From Caulobacteraceae bacterium (GTDB lineage Bacteria; Pseudomonadota; Alphaproteobacteria; Caulobacterales; Caulobacteraceae): a stretch of DNA of 64,000 nt. Location of the stretch: positions 1 to 64,000 of the forward strand of contig CANJXI010000004.1 of the NCBI GenBank assembly GCA_947478785.1, given 5' to 3'. Shown here piece by piece: positions 34,263 through 42,694 of the stretch. The first letter of the stretch is position 1. Every line of letters begins with the position of its first letter. The notes under the pieces are model-generated. The model did not search any database. It saw only the letters and a program-made list of their open reading frames with translations, and was not told the DNA's origin. The position numbers and the translations under genes are program-made.

Positions 34263-35284
34263 AGGTCCTCTGCTATTCCAGCTTCACCTTCTCCTACCTG
34301 AACCGGGCCCGCGTGCTCTTCCAGACCCTGCGCCGCTTCCATCCTGAGTGGGAGCTGGTGGCGCTGATGACCGACCGGCCGCCGCATGGCTTTTTCTTCA
34401 ACATCGCGGAGGAGCCATTCGACCGGGTGGTCTGGGCCGAGGACCTGGGGATCGCCGAATTCCCGGCCTGGCTCTTCAAGCACGACGTGGTGGAGGTCTC
34501 CACGGCGGTGAAGGGGCCCTTCTTGCACCAGGCCTGCGGCTCGGGCGCGGACGCGGTGGTGTACCTCGATCCGGACACGGCGCTGTTCGAAAGTCTGGAG
34601 CCGCTGGAGCGCCTCCTGGAAGACCACGACATCCTCCTGACCCCGCACCTGATCGACCCCAATCACGACGCCGACGCCATCCGCGACAACGACCTGTCGG
34701 CCTCGCGGACGGGGATCTTCAACCTGGGTTTCGTCGCGATCCGCACCACGGGCGAGGGCGCGTGTTTCGCCAGCTGGTGGAACGATCGCCTGCTCGACTG
34801 GTGCTACGACGACATGGACAACGGCCTGTTCGTCGACCAGCGCTGGTGCGACCACGTCCCGGCGCTGTTCGACAAGGTCAGGGTGATCCGCGACCCCGGC
34901 TACAATGTCGCCAGCTGGAACCTCAGTACACGGACGGTTTCGGTGGAGAAGGACGGACGGGTCACCGTCAACGGCGCGCCGCTCCGCTTCTGGCATTTCA
35001 CCAAGCTGGGCCCGCTGGGCGACACCATGACCAAGAAGTACGCCGGCCAGAACTTCCCGGTCTACGAGATCTGGGCCTGGTACAAGCGCCAGGTGACAGC
35101 CGCCACCGAGCCCGCGATCCCCGAGCGCTGGTGGGCCTACGGGACCTACGCCGACGGCGAGCCGATCACCCGCGCGCACCGGGTGCTCTATCGCCAGCGG
35201 GGCGACCTGCAGGCCGCGTTCCCCGATCCCTTCGCGGCCGGCGAGGACACCTATCGCCAGTGGCTGGAACGCGAGGGCCTATGA
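34259..35284 (+). CDS. Glycosyltransferase, GT-A fold
   Basis: A 341-residue protein from a GTG at 34259 that overlaps the upstream stop. It reads KVLCYSSFTFSYLNRARVLFQTLRRFHP, then VVYLDPDTALFESLEPL with the D-x-D. SRTGIFNLGFVAIRTTGEG and GLFVDQRWCDHVPALFDKVRVIRDPGYNVASWNL follow, as in GT8/GT24-like hexosyltransferases, and then FWHFTKLGPLGD. It is a soluble nucleotide-sugar transferase. It resembles the first domain of the 741-residue protein at 14186. Its stop overlaps the next ATG as ATGA. Confidence 0.86.
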   Translation: MKVLCYSSFTFSYLNRARVLFQTLRRFHPEWELVALMTDRPPHGFFFNIAEEPFDRVVWAEDLGIAEFPAWLFKHDVVEVSTAVKGPFLHQACGSGADAVVYLDPDTALFESLEPLERLLEDHDILLTPHLIDPNHDADAIRDNDLSASRTGIFNLGFVAIRTTGEGACFASWWNDRLLDWCYDDMDNGLFVDQRWCDHVPALFDKVRVIRDPGYNVASWNLSTRTVSVEKDGRVTVNGAPLRFWHFTKLGPLGDTMTKKYAGQNFPVYEIWAWYKRQVTAATEPAIPERWWAYGTYADGEPITRAHRVLYRQRGDLQAAFPDPFAAGEDTYRQWLEREGL

Positions 35285-36594
35285 CGCCGGCTCGCCTTGA
35301 CAGCTCCGGCCGCGCGCCCGAGACAACCCCTCGGACCAAACGGGGAGGGGCCGCGCGCGGCGCGCCCGCAGACGTGGCCAAACCAGCCGCCCAGACGCCA
35401 CCGCTCGACCTGCCGCCGCCCGCCGGGGTGGCGTCGCGCGCGAGCGCGGTGGCGCAGCGGGTGGCGGGGTTGCGCGCCGAACTGGCCGCGGCCCACTCGG
35501 TCGCCCAGCAGGCCCAGCTGCGCGAGGCCCTGACCCGCACCGAACTGACGCTTGCCCTGGAGCAGGCGCTGATCGGCCGGACCAAGGCCGAATCGAACCT
35601 GCGCCGCGAATCCGCCAGAGCCTGGCTGGTCCGGGCCAGGCCCCAGGGCCTGACCCGCCGCACGGCCTTCGCGGTCCAGCTCCAGCGGCTGCTGCTGCGC
35701 CTCGGCCCCTGGGGCCACGGTCAGATCATAACGCGAAGCGGCGTCTGGCGCGGCGAGGCCGGGGCGGTCGACTACGCGCGCCGCCGCGCCGACCCCACCG
35801 CGGCTCCCGCCACCCTGTTCGACCAGGCCTGGTATCTGGCCCGCTATCCGGACGCGGCGGCGTCTGGCCTTGCGCCGCTCGTGCACTACCTGGCGCGCGG
35901 GGCCGCGGCCGGACTGAGCCCGCATCCGCTGTTCGATCCGGTCCATTATGGCCAGGAGAACATCTCGGACCTGCGCGGCTACGGCGTGTCGCCCCTGGAG
36001 CATTTCGTGCGCGAGGGCGCCGCGCGCGGCCGCGACCCGCACCCGCTGTTCGACATCGCCTATTACGTCGCCCAGTCGCCCGATCTGGCCGCCGGCGAGG
36101 ATCCGGTCTCGCATTACGTCCGGGCCGGGTGGCGCGAGGGCCTGACGCCCCACCCGCTGTTCGAGCCGGCCTGGTATCGCCGACAGATGCCAAGGCCGAC
36201 CGCCGACGTCGCGCCGCTCGTCCATTACCTTACCGAAGGCTGGCGCGAAGGCCTGAGCCCACACCCGCTGTTCGACGCCCGTTGGTATCTCGAGCAGTAC
36301 GCCGACGTGGCCGAGGCCGGATTCGAGCCCCTGGCCCACTTCCTGACCAGCGGGGCCGCCGAGGGGCGCAGCCCCAGCCCCTGGTTCGACCTGCCGCACT
36401 ACGTGGCCGCGCGCGGCGAGGCCATGGACCCCGCCGTCAATCCGCTGCTGGACTACCTGCAGGGCGGCGCCTGGACGGTGGCGGAAGCCCGGCCCGGTTT
36501 TCCCACCGCCGCCTACCTGGCCGCCACCCCCGAACTGGTGGGCGAAGGCATGACGCCGCTGGAGCACTGGGTGCGCAAGGCCGCCGGAGCCTGA
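35281..36594 (+). CDS. Stand-alone repeat protein with seven 37-39-residue NPD/HYL/PHPLFD repeats
   Basis: The protein has 437 residues. The first 50 are proline- and alanine-rich. Residues 50-115 look helical (VAQRVAGLRAELAAAHSVAQ), and then a TRSGVW linker matches that of the 29035 protein. Repeats begin with L-F-D at about 179, 217, 256, 293, 330 and 368, with a last partial unit, so they are spaced 37-39 residues apart. The unit is L-F-D-x-x-W-Y-L-x-x-Y-P-D-A-A-x-x-G, P-L-x-H-Y-L-x-x-G, then E-G-x-x-P-H-P. No catalytic domain is present, unlike its two relatives in the window. It has no clear signal peptide, so it is probably a cytoplasmic scaffold, which is inference. Confidence 0.78.
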   Translation: MTPARLDSSGRAPETTPRTKRGGAARGAPADVAKPAAQTPPLDLPPPAGVASRASAVAQRVAGLRAELAAAHSVAQQAQLREALTRTELTLALEQALIGRTKAESNLRRESARAWLVRARPQGLTRRTAFAVQLQRLLLRLGPWGHGQIITRSGVWRGEAGAVDYARRRADPTAAPATLFDQAWYLARYPDAAASGLAPLVHYLARGAAAGLSPHPLFDPVHYGQENISDLRGYGVSPLEHFVREGAARGRDPHPLFDIAYYVAQSPDLAAGEDPVSHYVRAGWREGLTPHPLFEPAWYRRQMPRPTADVAPLVHYLTEGWREGLSPHPLFDARWYLEQYADVAEAGFEPLAHFLTSGAAEGRSPSPWFDLPHYVAARGEAMDPAVNPLLDYLQGGAWTVAEARPGFPTAAYLAATPELVGEGMTPLEHWVRKAAGA

Positions 36595-36669
36595 GCGCGC
36601 TTCAGGGCCGCCGGCTGATCCGCGCCAAGGACAAATCGTTGATCATCGGGACGATCCCGGTGCTAGCTT

Positions 36670-36684
36670 CGGGATAATATCCGG
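36670..36684. promoter_or_regulatory. Near-palindromic operator candidate before the CMD-family gene
   Basis: The 15 bases cgggataatatccgg form a near-perfect dyad (GGAT-AAT-ATCC core). They lie 11 bases before the ATG and touch the ribosome binding site, so a bound protein could block initiation. No regulator gene is adjacent. The match may be chance, although AT-rich dyads are rare in this GC-rich DNA. Confidence 0.35.
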
Positions 36685-36695
36685 GAGGATCGGCC

Positions 36696-37307
36696 ATGCC
36701 GCGCATCGAACCCATGCCCTTGCACGCCCTGACGCCCAAGGAGCGGCAGCGCCAGGAGCATTCGGTCCAGCATGGCGGCTCGCCGGCCGACAAGACCGCC
36801 TCGCGGATCCTGGCCTATGCCCAGCACGAGCACATTCCGGACGACGGCGACCGCCACTACAACTATCCCCGGCACCTCCTCGGCGGGAAGCTGCTTGAGA
36901 TGCTGCGCATCCGCAGCGCCCAGCTCGGCGGCTGCGCACCCTGCATGGAGGCCCGCAAAGTCGACAGCGTCACCGACGACGTGGTCGTCTGCCTGATCGA
37001 TACGTCGCTGCGTGGCGACCTGACCGAACGGGAGCGCCGGGCGCTGGCGTTCCTCGACCTTCTGGCCGGGGATCATCATCAGATCGGCGACGCGGTCTAC
37101 CGCGGCCTGGCCGAGGTGTTCACCACCGCCGAGATCATCGAGCTTGGCCAGACCTGTGGGTCGATGATCGGCATCCACCGCTTCATCCACACGCTGGATC
37201 CCCACGGCGATTCCAAGCCGGTGATCCCCTTCGATCCGGCTCAGGTCGGCGTGACCTGGAACGAACTGCACGGCGCCGCTGTGGAGCAGCAGGCCGTCAA
37301 GGCGTGA
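36696..37307 (+). CDS. Carboxymuconolactone decarboxylase (CMD/AhpD)-family protein
   Basis: About 203 residues from the ATG at 36696, with GGGAGG just upstream. The helix pattern LLEMLRIRSAQLGGCAPCMEARKV carries the C-x-x-C of AhpD-like enzymes, and a downstream LTERERRALAFLDLL and VYRGLAEVFTTAEIIELG are typical of the fold. Members are peroxide-reducing thiol enzymes or decarboxylases of aromatic catabolism. The length is somewhat longer than the 110-180 residues usual for a single domain. It is followed 45 bases later by an LLM flavin oxidoreductase, and the pair interrupts the glycan region. Its partner suggests a small oxidative catabolic unit. Confidence 0.85.
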   Translation: MPRIEPMPLHALTPKERQRQEHSVQHGGSPADKTASRILAYAQHEHIPDDGDRHYNYPRHLLGGKLLEMLRIRSAQLGGCAPCMEARKVDSVTDDVVVCLIDTSLRGDLTERERRALAFLDLLAGDHHQIGDAVYRGLAEVFTTAEIIELGQTCGSMIGIHRFIHTLDPHGDSKPVIPFDPAQVGVTWNELHGAAVEQQAVKA

Positions 37308-37352
37308 CGCCGGACGAGCCTGGACGGCGTTCGCGTTCGCTGGAGTAGGATC

Positions 37353-38372
37353 ATGCGGGACATCGAGTTTGGCTCCACGGGGTTCTACCCCGCGTTCGAC
37401 GGCGTCAGGCGGGCGCAGCTCTCGGAGAGCCTGGGCTTCGACCTCCAGGGCTTCAGCGAGAACCATTCGCGCGCCACCGACTGCTTCGGCGAGATGCGCG
37501 ATGCGGCGCGCGGGACCAGCCGCATCAAGCTCGCCTGCGGCCCGGTCAACTTCGTCACCCGCCATCCCGGCGTGGTGGCCGCCGGGATCATCCCGATCCA
37601 GATCCTCAGCGGCGGGCGGGCGATCTGCAACCTCGCCACGGGGGACTCCGCGGTCGCCGCGGCCGGCATGCCGCGCCAGCGGATCGCCGACATGGAGCGG
37701 GACATGATCATCCTGCGCACCTATCTCGACCGGGGCGTGGTGGCATACGAGAACGGCAAGACCAGCCGGCTGGAGTGGGCCGACAACCTCGACTGGCCCT
37801 ACCTGCCGATCCAGATGGCGGCCAGCGGGCCCAAGGCCATCGCGCTCGCCGCCCGCCGCGCCGACCGCATCTGCCTGGGCGTCGGCGCCAACCCCCATCG
37901 GGTCCGCTGGGCGCTGGACATCATCGACGAGGAGCTGGCGAGGACCGGCCGGGACCGCGAGGCGATGCGCGTCGGCATGTTCCTGCCCATCGCCATCACC
38001 GATGACCGGGCGAGCGGCCGCAAGGCCATCCGCACGCGGGTCTCGGGCTTCGCGCACATGCAGAGCGGCGTCGGCACCGACCTTTCCCAGCAGCCGGAGA
38101 TCCTGCGCAAGGTCACCGCGTGGATGCGCGACAACTACGACTACAGCTTCCACCGGCCCGACGCCCCGCCGGAAAATCCCAACACGGCGGTGATCGACGA
38201 GGACTTCGGCGACTGGATGGGGATCGGCGGACCGGTCTCCTACTGTCTCGATCGGATGGGCGAGCTGGTCGGCCTGGGGATCGACTTCTTCATCACCGCG
38301 CTCCACCAGCCGGCCGAGCGGGAGGTCTATTCCGCGGACGTCATGCCGGCGCTGCGCAAGGTGCGCGGCTGA
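37353..38372 (+). CDS. LLM-class flavin-dependent oxidoreductase
   Basis: A 339-residue protein of the luciferase-like monooxygenase superfamily (F420- or FMN-dependent). The barrel segments are AQLSESLGFDLQGFSENH, the RIKLACGPVNFVTRHPGVVAAG strand-loop, GGRAICNLATGDSAV, and PIQMAASGPKAIALAARRADRICLG. It probably oxidises a small organic compound with a reduced flavin or with F420. Cofactor supply genes are not seen. It follows the CMD-family gene in the same operon. Its end overlaps the convergent DUF6270 gene by 32 bases. Confidence 0.88.
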   Translation: MRDIEFGSTGFYPAFDGVRRAQLSESLGFDLQGFSENHSRATDCFGEMRDAARGTSRIKLACGPVNFVTRHPGVVAAGIIPIQILSGGRAICNLATGDSAVAAAGMPRQRIADMERDMIILRTYLDRGVVAYENGKTSRLEWADNLDWPYLPIQMAASGPKAIALAARRADRICLGVGANPHRVRWALDIIDEELARTGRDREAMRVGMFLPIAITDDRASGRKAIRTRVSGFAHMQSGVGTDLSQQPEILRKVTAWMRDNYDYSFHRPDAPPENPNTAVIDEDFGDWMGIGGPVSYCLDRMGELVGLGIDFFITALHQPAEREVYSADVMPALRKVRG

Positions 38373-39159
38373 CGCCCAATGCCGGGACGGCCGCGCGCAA
38401 GCCCAGCGCGTCGAGCTGTCGCCAGATCGCCGCGTAATATTCCGGGACGTAGTGGAACGGGCTGAGGCCCCATTCGTGGGCGTCGTCGGCCAGCCGGTGT
38501 TCGGGGGCCTGGACCTCGGCCATCGACGGCATCAGGCGCAGGAACGCCGCCTCGTAGCGGGCCAGCAGCGCGCTGTGGGCGGCGATGTCGGCGGGACGGC
38601 CCGGCAAGATCTCGGCGTTGGCGAGGACGGGGCTATGGCCAGCCGGCACCCTTCGCCGGTCCGCCCATTGCGCGCGATGCAGGATGAGCTTAGCCTCGGC
38701 GAGCGGGGTGGCCCGCACCAGGGCGGCGAACTGCGCGGCGCCTTCCAGCCAGAGCCGTTCGGCCGCGGCCGACAGGCGCGGGACGGGCCGCGCGCCGCGC
38801 AGCGCCGGCTGTCTCAGATAGCCGCTGACCTCCAGCTCCCAGCTGTGGGTGACCAGCCCGCCGCCGGCCGCGAGCAGGTCGAATCGCTCGTCGATGAAGT
38901 CGAACAGGATGTGGGTGGGACGAAACGCCACAAGGCCGGCCATCGCCGTCTTCTCGATGTCGGCGACCAGCGCGCGGTGCGGCTGCGGCTTCAGGCGCGC
39001 CGGGGGTTTCTCCGCCGCCATGAAGCCTGCGGGCGATGACGCGAACAGGCTGGCCAGACTCGTCCGCGACACATAGTGCAGGGCCACATCGCAAGCGTGG
39101 CCACGGAACCGCCACAGATCGCGGGTTATGCAGCTGCCGACTATGGCGACCCTAGACAT
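38341..39159 (-). CDS. DUF6270-like domain protein
   Basis: About 272 residues from the ATG at 39159, preceded by GGGAGCAAGG. The opening SRVAIVGSCITRDLWRF matches the DUF6270 pattern V-A-I-x-G-S-C-x-x-R-D, which is found in proteins of capsule and surface-glycan loci. The middle has FRPTHILFDFIDERFDL and the end DDAHEWGLSPFHYVPEYY, both with acidic and His residues that could be catalytic, as in SGNH-type hydrolases. The function is unknown to me. An acyl- or phospho-ester role is suggested only by the G-S-C motif. The 5' end faces the type I secretion operon. Confidence 0.7.
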   Translation of the reverse strand: MSRVAIVGSCITRDLWRFRGHACDVALHYVSRTSLASLFASSPAGFMAAEKPPARLKPQPHRALVADIEKTAMAGLVAFRPTHILFDFIDERFDLLAAGGGLVTHSWELEVSGYLRQPALRGARPVPRLSAAAERLWLEGAAQFAALVRATPLAEAKLILHRAQWADRRRVPAGHSPVLANAEILPGRPADIAAHSALLARYEAAFLRLMPSMAEVQAPEHRLADDAHEWGLSPFHYVPEYYAAIWRQLDALGLRAAVPALGVSRAPCAAPA

Positions 39160-39230
39160 CCTTGCTCCCGGCGCCCACGCCGCGCATATCCCTGCCGGAT
39201 CGCGGCGCGGGGCGTATTGGCGCGGCAGGA

Positions 39231-39259
39231 TTGACATCGAATCGACCGCCACGCATCTG
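39231..39259 (+). promoter_or_regulatory. Weak promoter candidate for the type I secretion operon
   Basis: A perfect TTGACA at 39231-39236 is followed 17 bases later by CATCTG, a poor match to a -10 box. A run with TTACGATAAAG lies about 30 bases further. This is the only TTGACA in the 223-base gap before the transporter gene at 39383. The -35 is good but the -10 is not, so the call is tentative. Confidence 0.3.
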
Positions 39260-39382
39260 TCGAACGTCCCTGGGCGTTACGATAAAGAGGCCGGTCGTTT
39301 ACCGTGCCTTGTCCGGCGTTCACCATTTTAGACCATCCATCAGGTATCCAGGCGAATCGACGGACGGGACGGCTGTGCGCGC

Positions 39383-41110
39383 ATGAAGATCTTCACGTTT
39401 CTTTCCAACCAACCGGACAACGTCCTGACCCGCGCGCTGGGCGAGGGCAAGCGGCCCTTCGCCGTGGCCGCCGCGTTCAGCTTCGTCTCCAACGTCCTCT
39501 ACCTGGCGCTGCCGCTCTACACCTACCAGATCTACGGTCGGGTGCTGACCAGCCAGAGCCAGCCGACGCTGTGGGTGCTGACGCTGATCACCATCTTCGT
39601 CTTCGTCGTCTCGGCCTCGATCGATGATTTCCGCGCCCGCATCCTGATCAACTACGGCGTCCTCCTGGACCAGCGCGTCTCGGGCCGGGTGTTCTCCGCG
39701 CTGTTCGACGCCTCGGTCCGCGGCGAGCAGAGCGCCGGCGCCCAGGCGCTGCGCGACCTCGACCAGTTCCGCCAGACGCTCACCGGCATCGCCGCGGCGG
39801 CGTTCTTCGACGTGCCGTGGATTCCGGTCTTCCTGTTCGTCCTGTTCACGATCGACCCCCTGGTCGGCGTCGTCACCACCCTGGCCGCCGTCGTGCTGCT
39901 GATCCTGGCCCTGATGCAGGAGCGAGCCATCCGCCCGGCCAGCCGCGAAGCCAGCGACGCCGGCCTCAAGAGCTATGCCTTCACCGGCGCCGCGTTGCGC
40001 AACGGCGAGGTCGTGCGCGCCATGGGCATGCTGCCGACGCTGGGCTCGGCCTGGGCCGGCCACCGGCGGGTGACCATCGAGCGTGGCGCCAACGTGGCCG
40101 AGATGTCGAATATGTACACCGACATCATCAAGACGGTGCGGATGGGCGTCCAGGTGCTGATCATCGCGATCGGCGCCTACCTGATCCTGAAGGGTAAGAT
40201 CCATTCGGGCATGCTGTTCGCCAACATGATCCTGGCCAGCCGAGCCCTGCAGCCGATCGAGAAGATCGTCGGCTCCTGGGAGCCGCTCAACAACATGGCC
40301 CGCGCCCACCAGCGGCTGATGCAGCTGCTCACTAAGGCCGAGGCGCCGCCGGCCGGGATGACGCTGCCCAGGCCCAAGGGCCAGCTGAGCTGCGAGGCGG
40401 TGAACTTCGCGCCGGCCGGGGCCCAGAAGCTGCTGCTCGGCAACATAAATTTCAGCCTTCAGCCGGGCGAGATCCTGGGCGTCATCGGCCCGTCCGGGGC
40501 CGGCAAGTCGACCCTGGCGCGCCTGCTGATGGGTATCTGGCGGCCGCTCAACGGGGTCGTGCGCCTCGACGGGGCCGATGTCTTCACCTGGGATCGCGGC
40601 GACTTCGGCCGCCACGTGGGCTACCTGCCGCAGGACACCGAGCTGTTCGCGGGCAGCGTGCGTCACAACATCGCGCGTTTCCGCTCCGACGTCCCCGACG
40701 AGGTGGTGGTGCGCGCCGCCCAGCTGGCCGGCGCCCACGAGCTGATCCTGCGCATGCCCAAGGGCTACGACACCGACGTCGGCGAGGGCGGGCACACCCT
40801 GTCCGCCGGCCAGCGGCAGCGGGTCGGCCTGGCGCGCGCCATGCTGGGCGAGCCCGCCTTCATCGTGCTCGACGAACCCAACGCCAGCCTGGACGCGGAG
40901 GGCGAGGACGCGCTGCTCAAGGCGCTCGACGCCATGAAGACCAACGGCGCCACCGTGGTGGTGATTTCCCACAAGCCCAGCATCTTCCGGGCCGCCGACA
41001 AGATGCTGGTCCTGCGTGACGGGCGCATCGAACTGTTCGGTCCGCGCGACCAGGTCATGGCCCGGCTGACCAAGCCGGCCGAGGTCCGCGCCGTGGAGGC
41101 TTCGCGATGA
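39383..41110 (+). CDS. Type I secretion ABC transporter (permease-ATPase fusion), RsaD/PrtD-like
   Basis: A 575-residue protein. The N-terminal half has about six membrane helices in the ABC exporter arrangement, with LRDLDQFRQTLTGIAAAAFFDVPWIPVFLFVLF typical of PrtD and RsaD. The ATPase has Walker A GPSGAGKSTLARLL near residue 373, a Q-loop LPQDTELFAGSV, signature LSAGQRQRVGLARAML near 472 and Walker B AFIVLDEPNASLD near 490. There is no C39 peptidase domain, so its substrate should be an RTX protein with a C-terminal signal. It is followed by the HlyD-type adaptor with a four-base overlap and by the RTX gene. An outer-membrane TolC-type protein is not in the window. Confidence 0.92.
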   Translation: MKIFTFLSNQPDNVLTRALGEGKRPFAVAAAFSFVSNVLYLALPLYTYQIYGRVLTSQSQPTLWVLTLITIFVFVVSASIDDFRARILINYGVLLDQRVSGRVFSALFDASVRGEQSAGAQALRDLDQFRQTLTGIAAAAFFDVPWIPVFLFVLFTIDPLVGVVTTLAAVVLLILALMQERAIRPASREASDAGLKSYAFTGAALRNGEVVRAMGMLPTLGSAWAGHRRVTIERGANVAEMSNMYTDIIKTVRMGVQVLIIAIGAYLILKGKIHSGMLFANMILASRALQPIEKIVGSWEPLNNMARAHQRLMQLLTKAEAPPAGMTLPRPKGQLSCEAVNFAPAGAQKLLLGNINFSLQPGEILGVIGPSGAGKSTLARLLMGIWRPLNGVVRLDGADVFTWDRGDFGRHVGYLPQDTELFAGSVRHNIARFRSDVPDEVVVRAAQLAGAHELILRMPKGYDTDVGEGGHTLSAGQRQRVGLARAMLGEPAFIVLDEPNASLDAEGEDALLKALDAMKTNGATVVVISHKPSIFRAADKMLVLRDGRIELFGPRDQVMARLTKPAEVRAVEASR

Positions 41111-42480
41111 AACTCGACCTCGGACCCGTCCGCTCTTCCTATGTCGCCCCGACCTTCGGGGCCGACGACCGCACGCCGGTCGATCCGGCGCTGCAGGCCC
41201 GGCTGCGCCGGCCGATGGTGGTCGGCGCCTCCATCATCGGAGTGTTCGTGCTGGGCCTGGGCCTCTGGGCCTCGGTCAGCTCGCTGAGCACCGGTATCAC
41301 CGCCCAGGCCTCGGTGCGCGTCGAGGCCAACCGCAAGTCCATCCGGACCAAGGAGGGCGGCACGGTTCGGCAGATCCTCGTCAAGGAGGGCCAGCGGGTG
41401 CGCCCGGGCCAGCCGCTGATCCTGTTCAACGACACCGAGACGCGCGCGGCCTACGACGTCTTCCAGAACCAAGTCGACAGCCTGCAGTCCCAGTCGGCGC
41501 GGCTGAGCGCCGAGGCCACCGGCCGCACGGCGCTGGAATTCGCGCCCGAACTCACGGCGCGGATTTCCGACCCCAGGGTCGGCGGGATGATTCGCGACCA
41601 GCAGTTCCTGTTCACCAGCCGCTATCAGCTGTTCCAGAGCCAGATGGGCGTGCTGGGCCAGCGGCTCGACCAGCTGCAGACCCAGATCGAGGGCCAGCAG
41701 GCGCAGGTCGATTCGGTCAACGAGCAGGCCCGCCTCACCGACGAGGAACTGGCCGGCTACAAGACCCTGTTCGACAAGGGCTACGCGCCCAAGACCCTGA
41801 TCCTGCGCTACGAGCGTTCGCTGGCCGACCTCAACGGGCGCAAGGGCTCGCTCATGGCCGACATCGCCAAGCTCCGCCAGCAGATCGGCGAGACGCGCAT
41901 GCAGATGAACGCCAATCGCGACCAGCGGCAGAGCCAGGCCGCCGAATCACTGCGCGACACCCAGGCCAAATATGCCGACACCCTGCCGCGACTCACCGCG
42001 GCGCGGGAGGCCCTGAACGGCACCGTGAAGCGCTCGCCGGTGGACGGCTATGTGTTCAACCTGACCCAGTTCACGGTCGGCGGCGTGACCGCGCCCGGCG
42101 AGCTTCTGATGGATATCGTGCCGGCCGACGCGCCGCTGATGGTCACCGCCCTGATCAAGCCCGAGGATGTCGATGACGTACACGTCGGCATGAAGGCCCG
42201 CGTGCGCCTGACCGGCCTCAACGCGCGCTGGCACGATCCGCTGGACGCCAAGGTCGTGGTGGTCTCCGCCGACCGCTTCGACAATGAAAAGACAGGACAA
42301 TCGGCCTATCGCGTCGATCTGCGGATCGATCCGCAAGAACTCACCAAGCTCAAGCACGGAACGCGGATAACGCCCGGCATGCCCGCCCAGGCGATGATCG
42401 TGACCGGCAGCCGCTCGGTGATGGGATCGCTGATTTCGCCGATCACCGACACCCTGCACCAGGCGCTCCGGGACCAGTAG
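41107..42480 (+). CDS. HlyD-family periplasmic adaptor of type I secretion (RsaE/PrtE-like)
   Basis: A 457-residue membrane fusion protein with one N-terminal helix near residues 38-58 (VVGASIIGVFVLGLGLWASV). The lipoyl half-motifs are TKEGGTVRQILVKEGQRVRPGQPL and GTVKRSPVDGYVFNLTQFTVGGVT. A long coiled coil in between contains LDQLQTQIEGQQAQVDSV. It connects the ABC transporter to an outer-membrane channel. The start codon ATG overlaps the transporter stop as ATGA, so the two are coupled. The adaptor ends about 215 bases before the RTX substrate gene, which has its own promoter region. Confidence 0.93.
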   Translation: MKLDLGPVRSSYVAPTFGADDRTPVDPALQARLRRPMVVGASIIGVFVLGLGLWASVSSLSTGITAQASVRVEANRKSIRTKEGGTVRQILVKEGQRVRPGQPLILFNDTETRAAYDVFQNQVDSLQSQSARLSAEATGRTALEFAPELTARISDPRVGGMIRDQQFLFTSRYQLFQSQMGVLGQRLDQLQTQIEGQQAQVDSVNEQARLTDEELAGYKTLFDKGYAPKTLILRYERSLADLNGRKGSLMADIAKLRQQIGETRMQMNANRDQRQSQAAESLRDTQAKYADTLPRLTAAREALNGTVKRSPVDGYVFNLTQFTVGGVTAPGELLMDIVPADAPLMVTALIKPEDVDDVHVGMKARVRLTGLNARWHDPLDAKVVVVSADRFDNEKTGQSAYRVDLRIDPQELTKLKHGTRITPGMPAQAMIVTGSRSVMGSLISPITDTLHQALRDQ

Positions 42481-42694
42481 TTGCGTCTCGGTGACAGGCC
42501 TTTCAACTAAGGTTCCGCTACCCTTTTTGCTGTTGCTTATGAGGCAGGCTTCCGATAGGTCTTCCGTCGGGCTCGTTTAACCTTCGCCGCAGCCACGCTA
42601 TGGCGCTTGGGATGAATGGACCGTCGGGACTGCTCCATCGGGGATGGGGGTCAGGCGTGCCGAGGGTCCGTGTGACACATGACTGGAGAGATGA
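42481..42694 (+). promoter_or_regulatory. RTX gene leader and promoter region
   Basis: These 214 bases lie between the adaptor and the RTX gene. A possible Caulobacter-type promoter is TTTAACC at 42576 and GCTATGGC at 42597, with 14 bases between, compared with the TTGACGS and GCTANAWC consensus I recall. The match is weak. This would leave a leader of about 90 bases. GGAGAG sits before the ATG at 42695. The separate promoter would allow higher expression of the substrate than of its transporter. Confidence 0.3.

Noticed and set aside
34348..35280. Extended N-terminus of the stand-alone repeat protein
   Set aside because: This part is out of frame with the GT-A gene it overlaps and is not protein-like. 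The ATGA overlap at 35281 fixes the start.
39320..40972. Open frame of about 550 codons on the minus strand under the secretion transporter
   Set aside because: The plus strand encodes a clear ABC transporter. The minus reading is His-, Gln- and Arg-rich without a recognisable domain.
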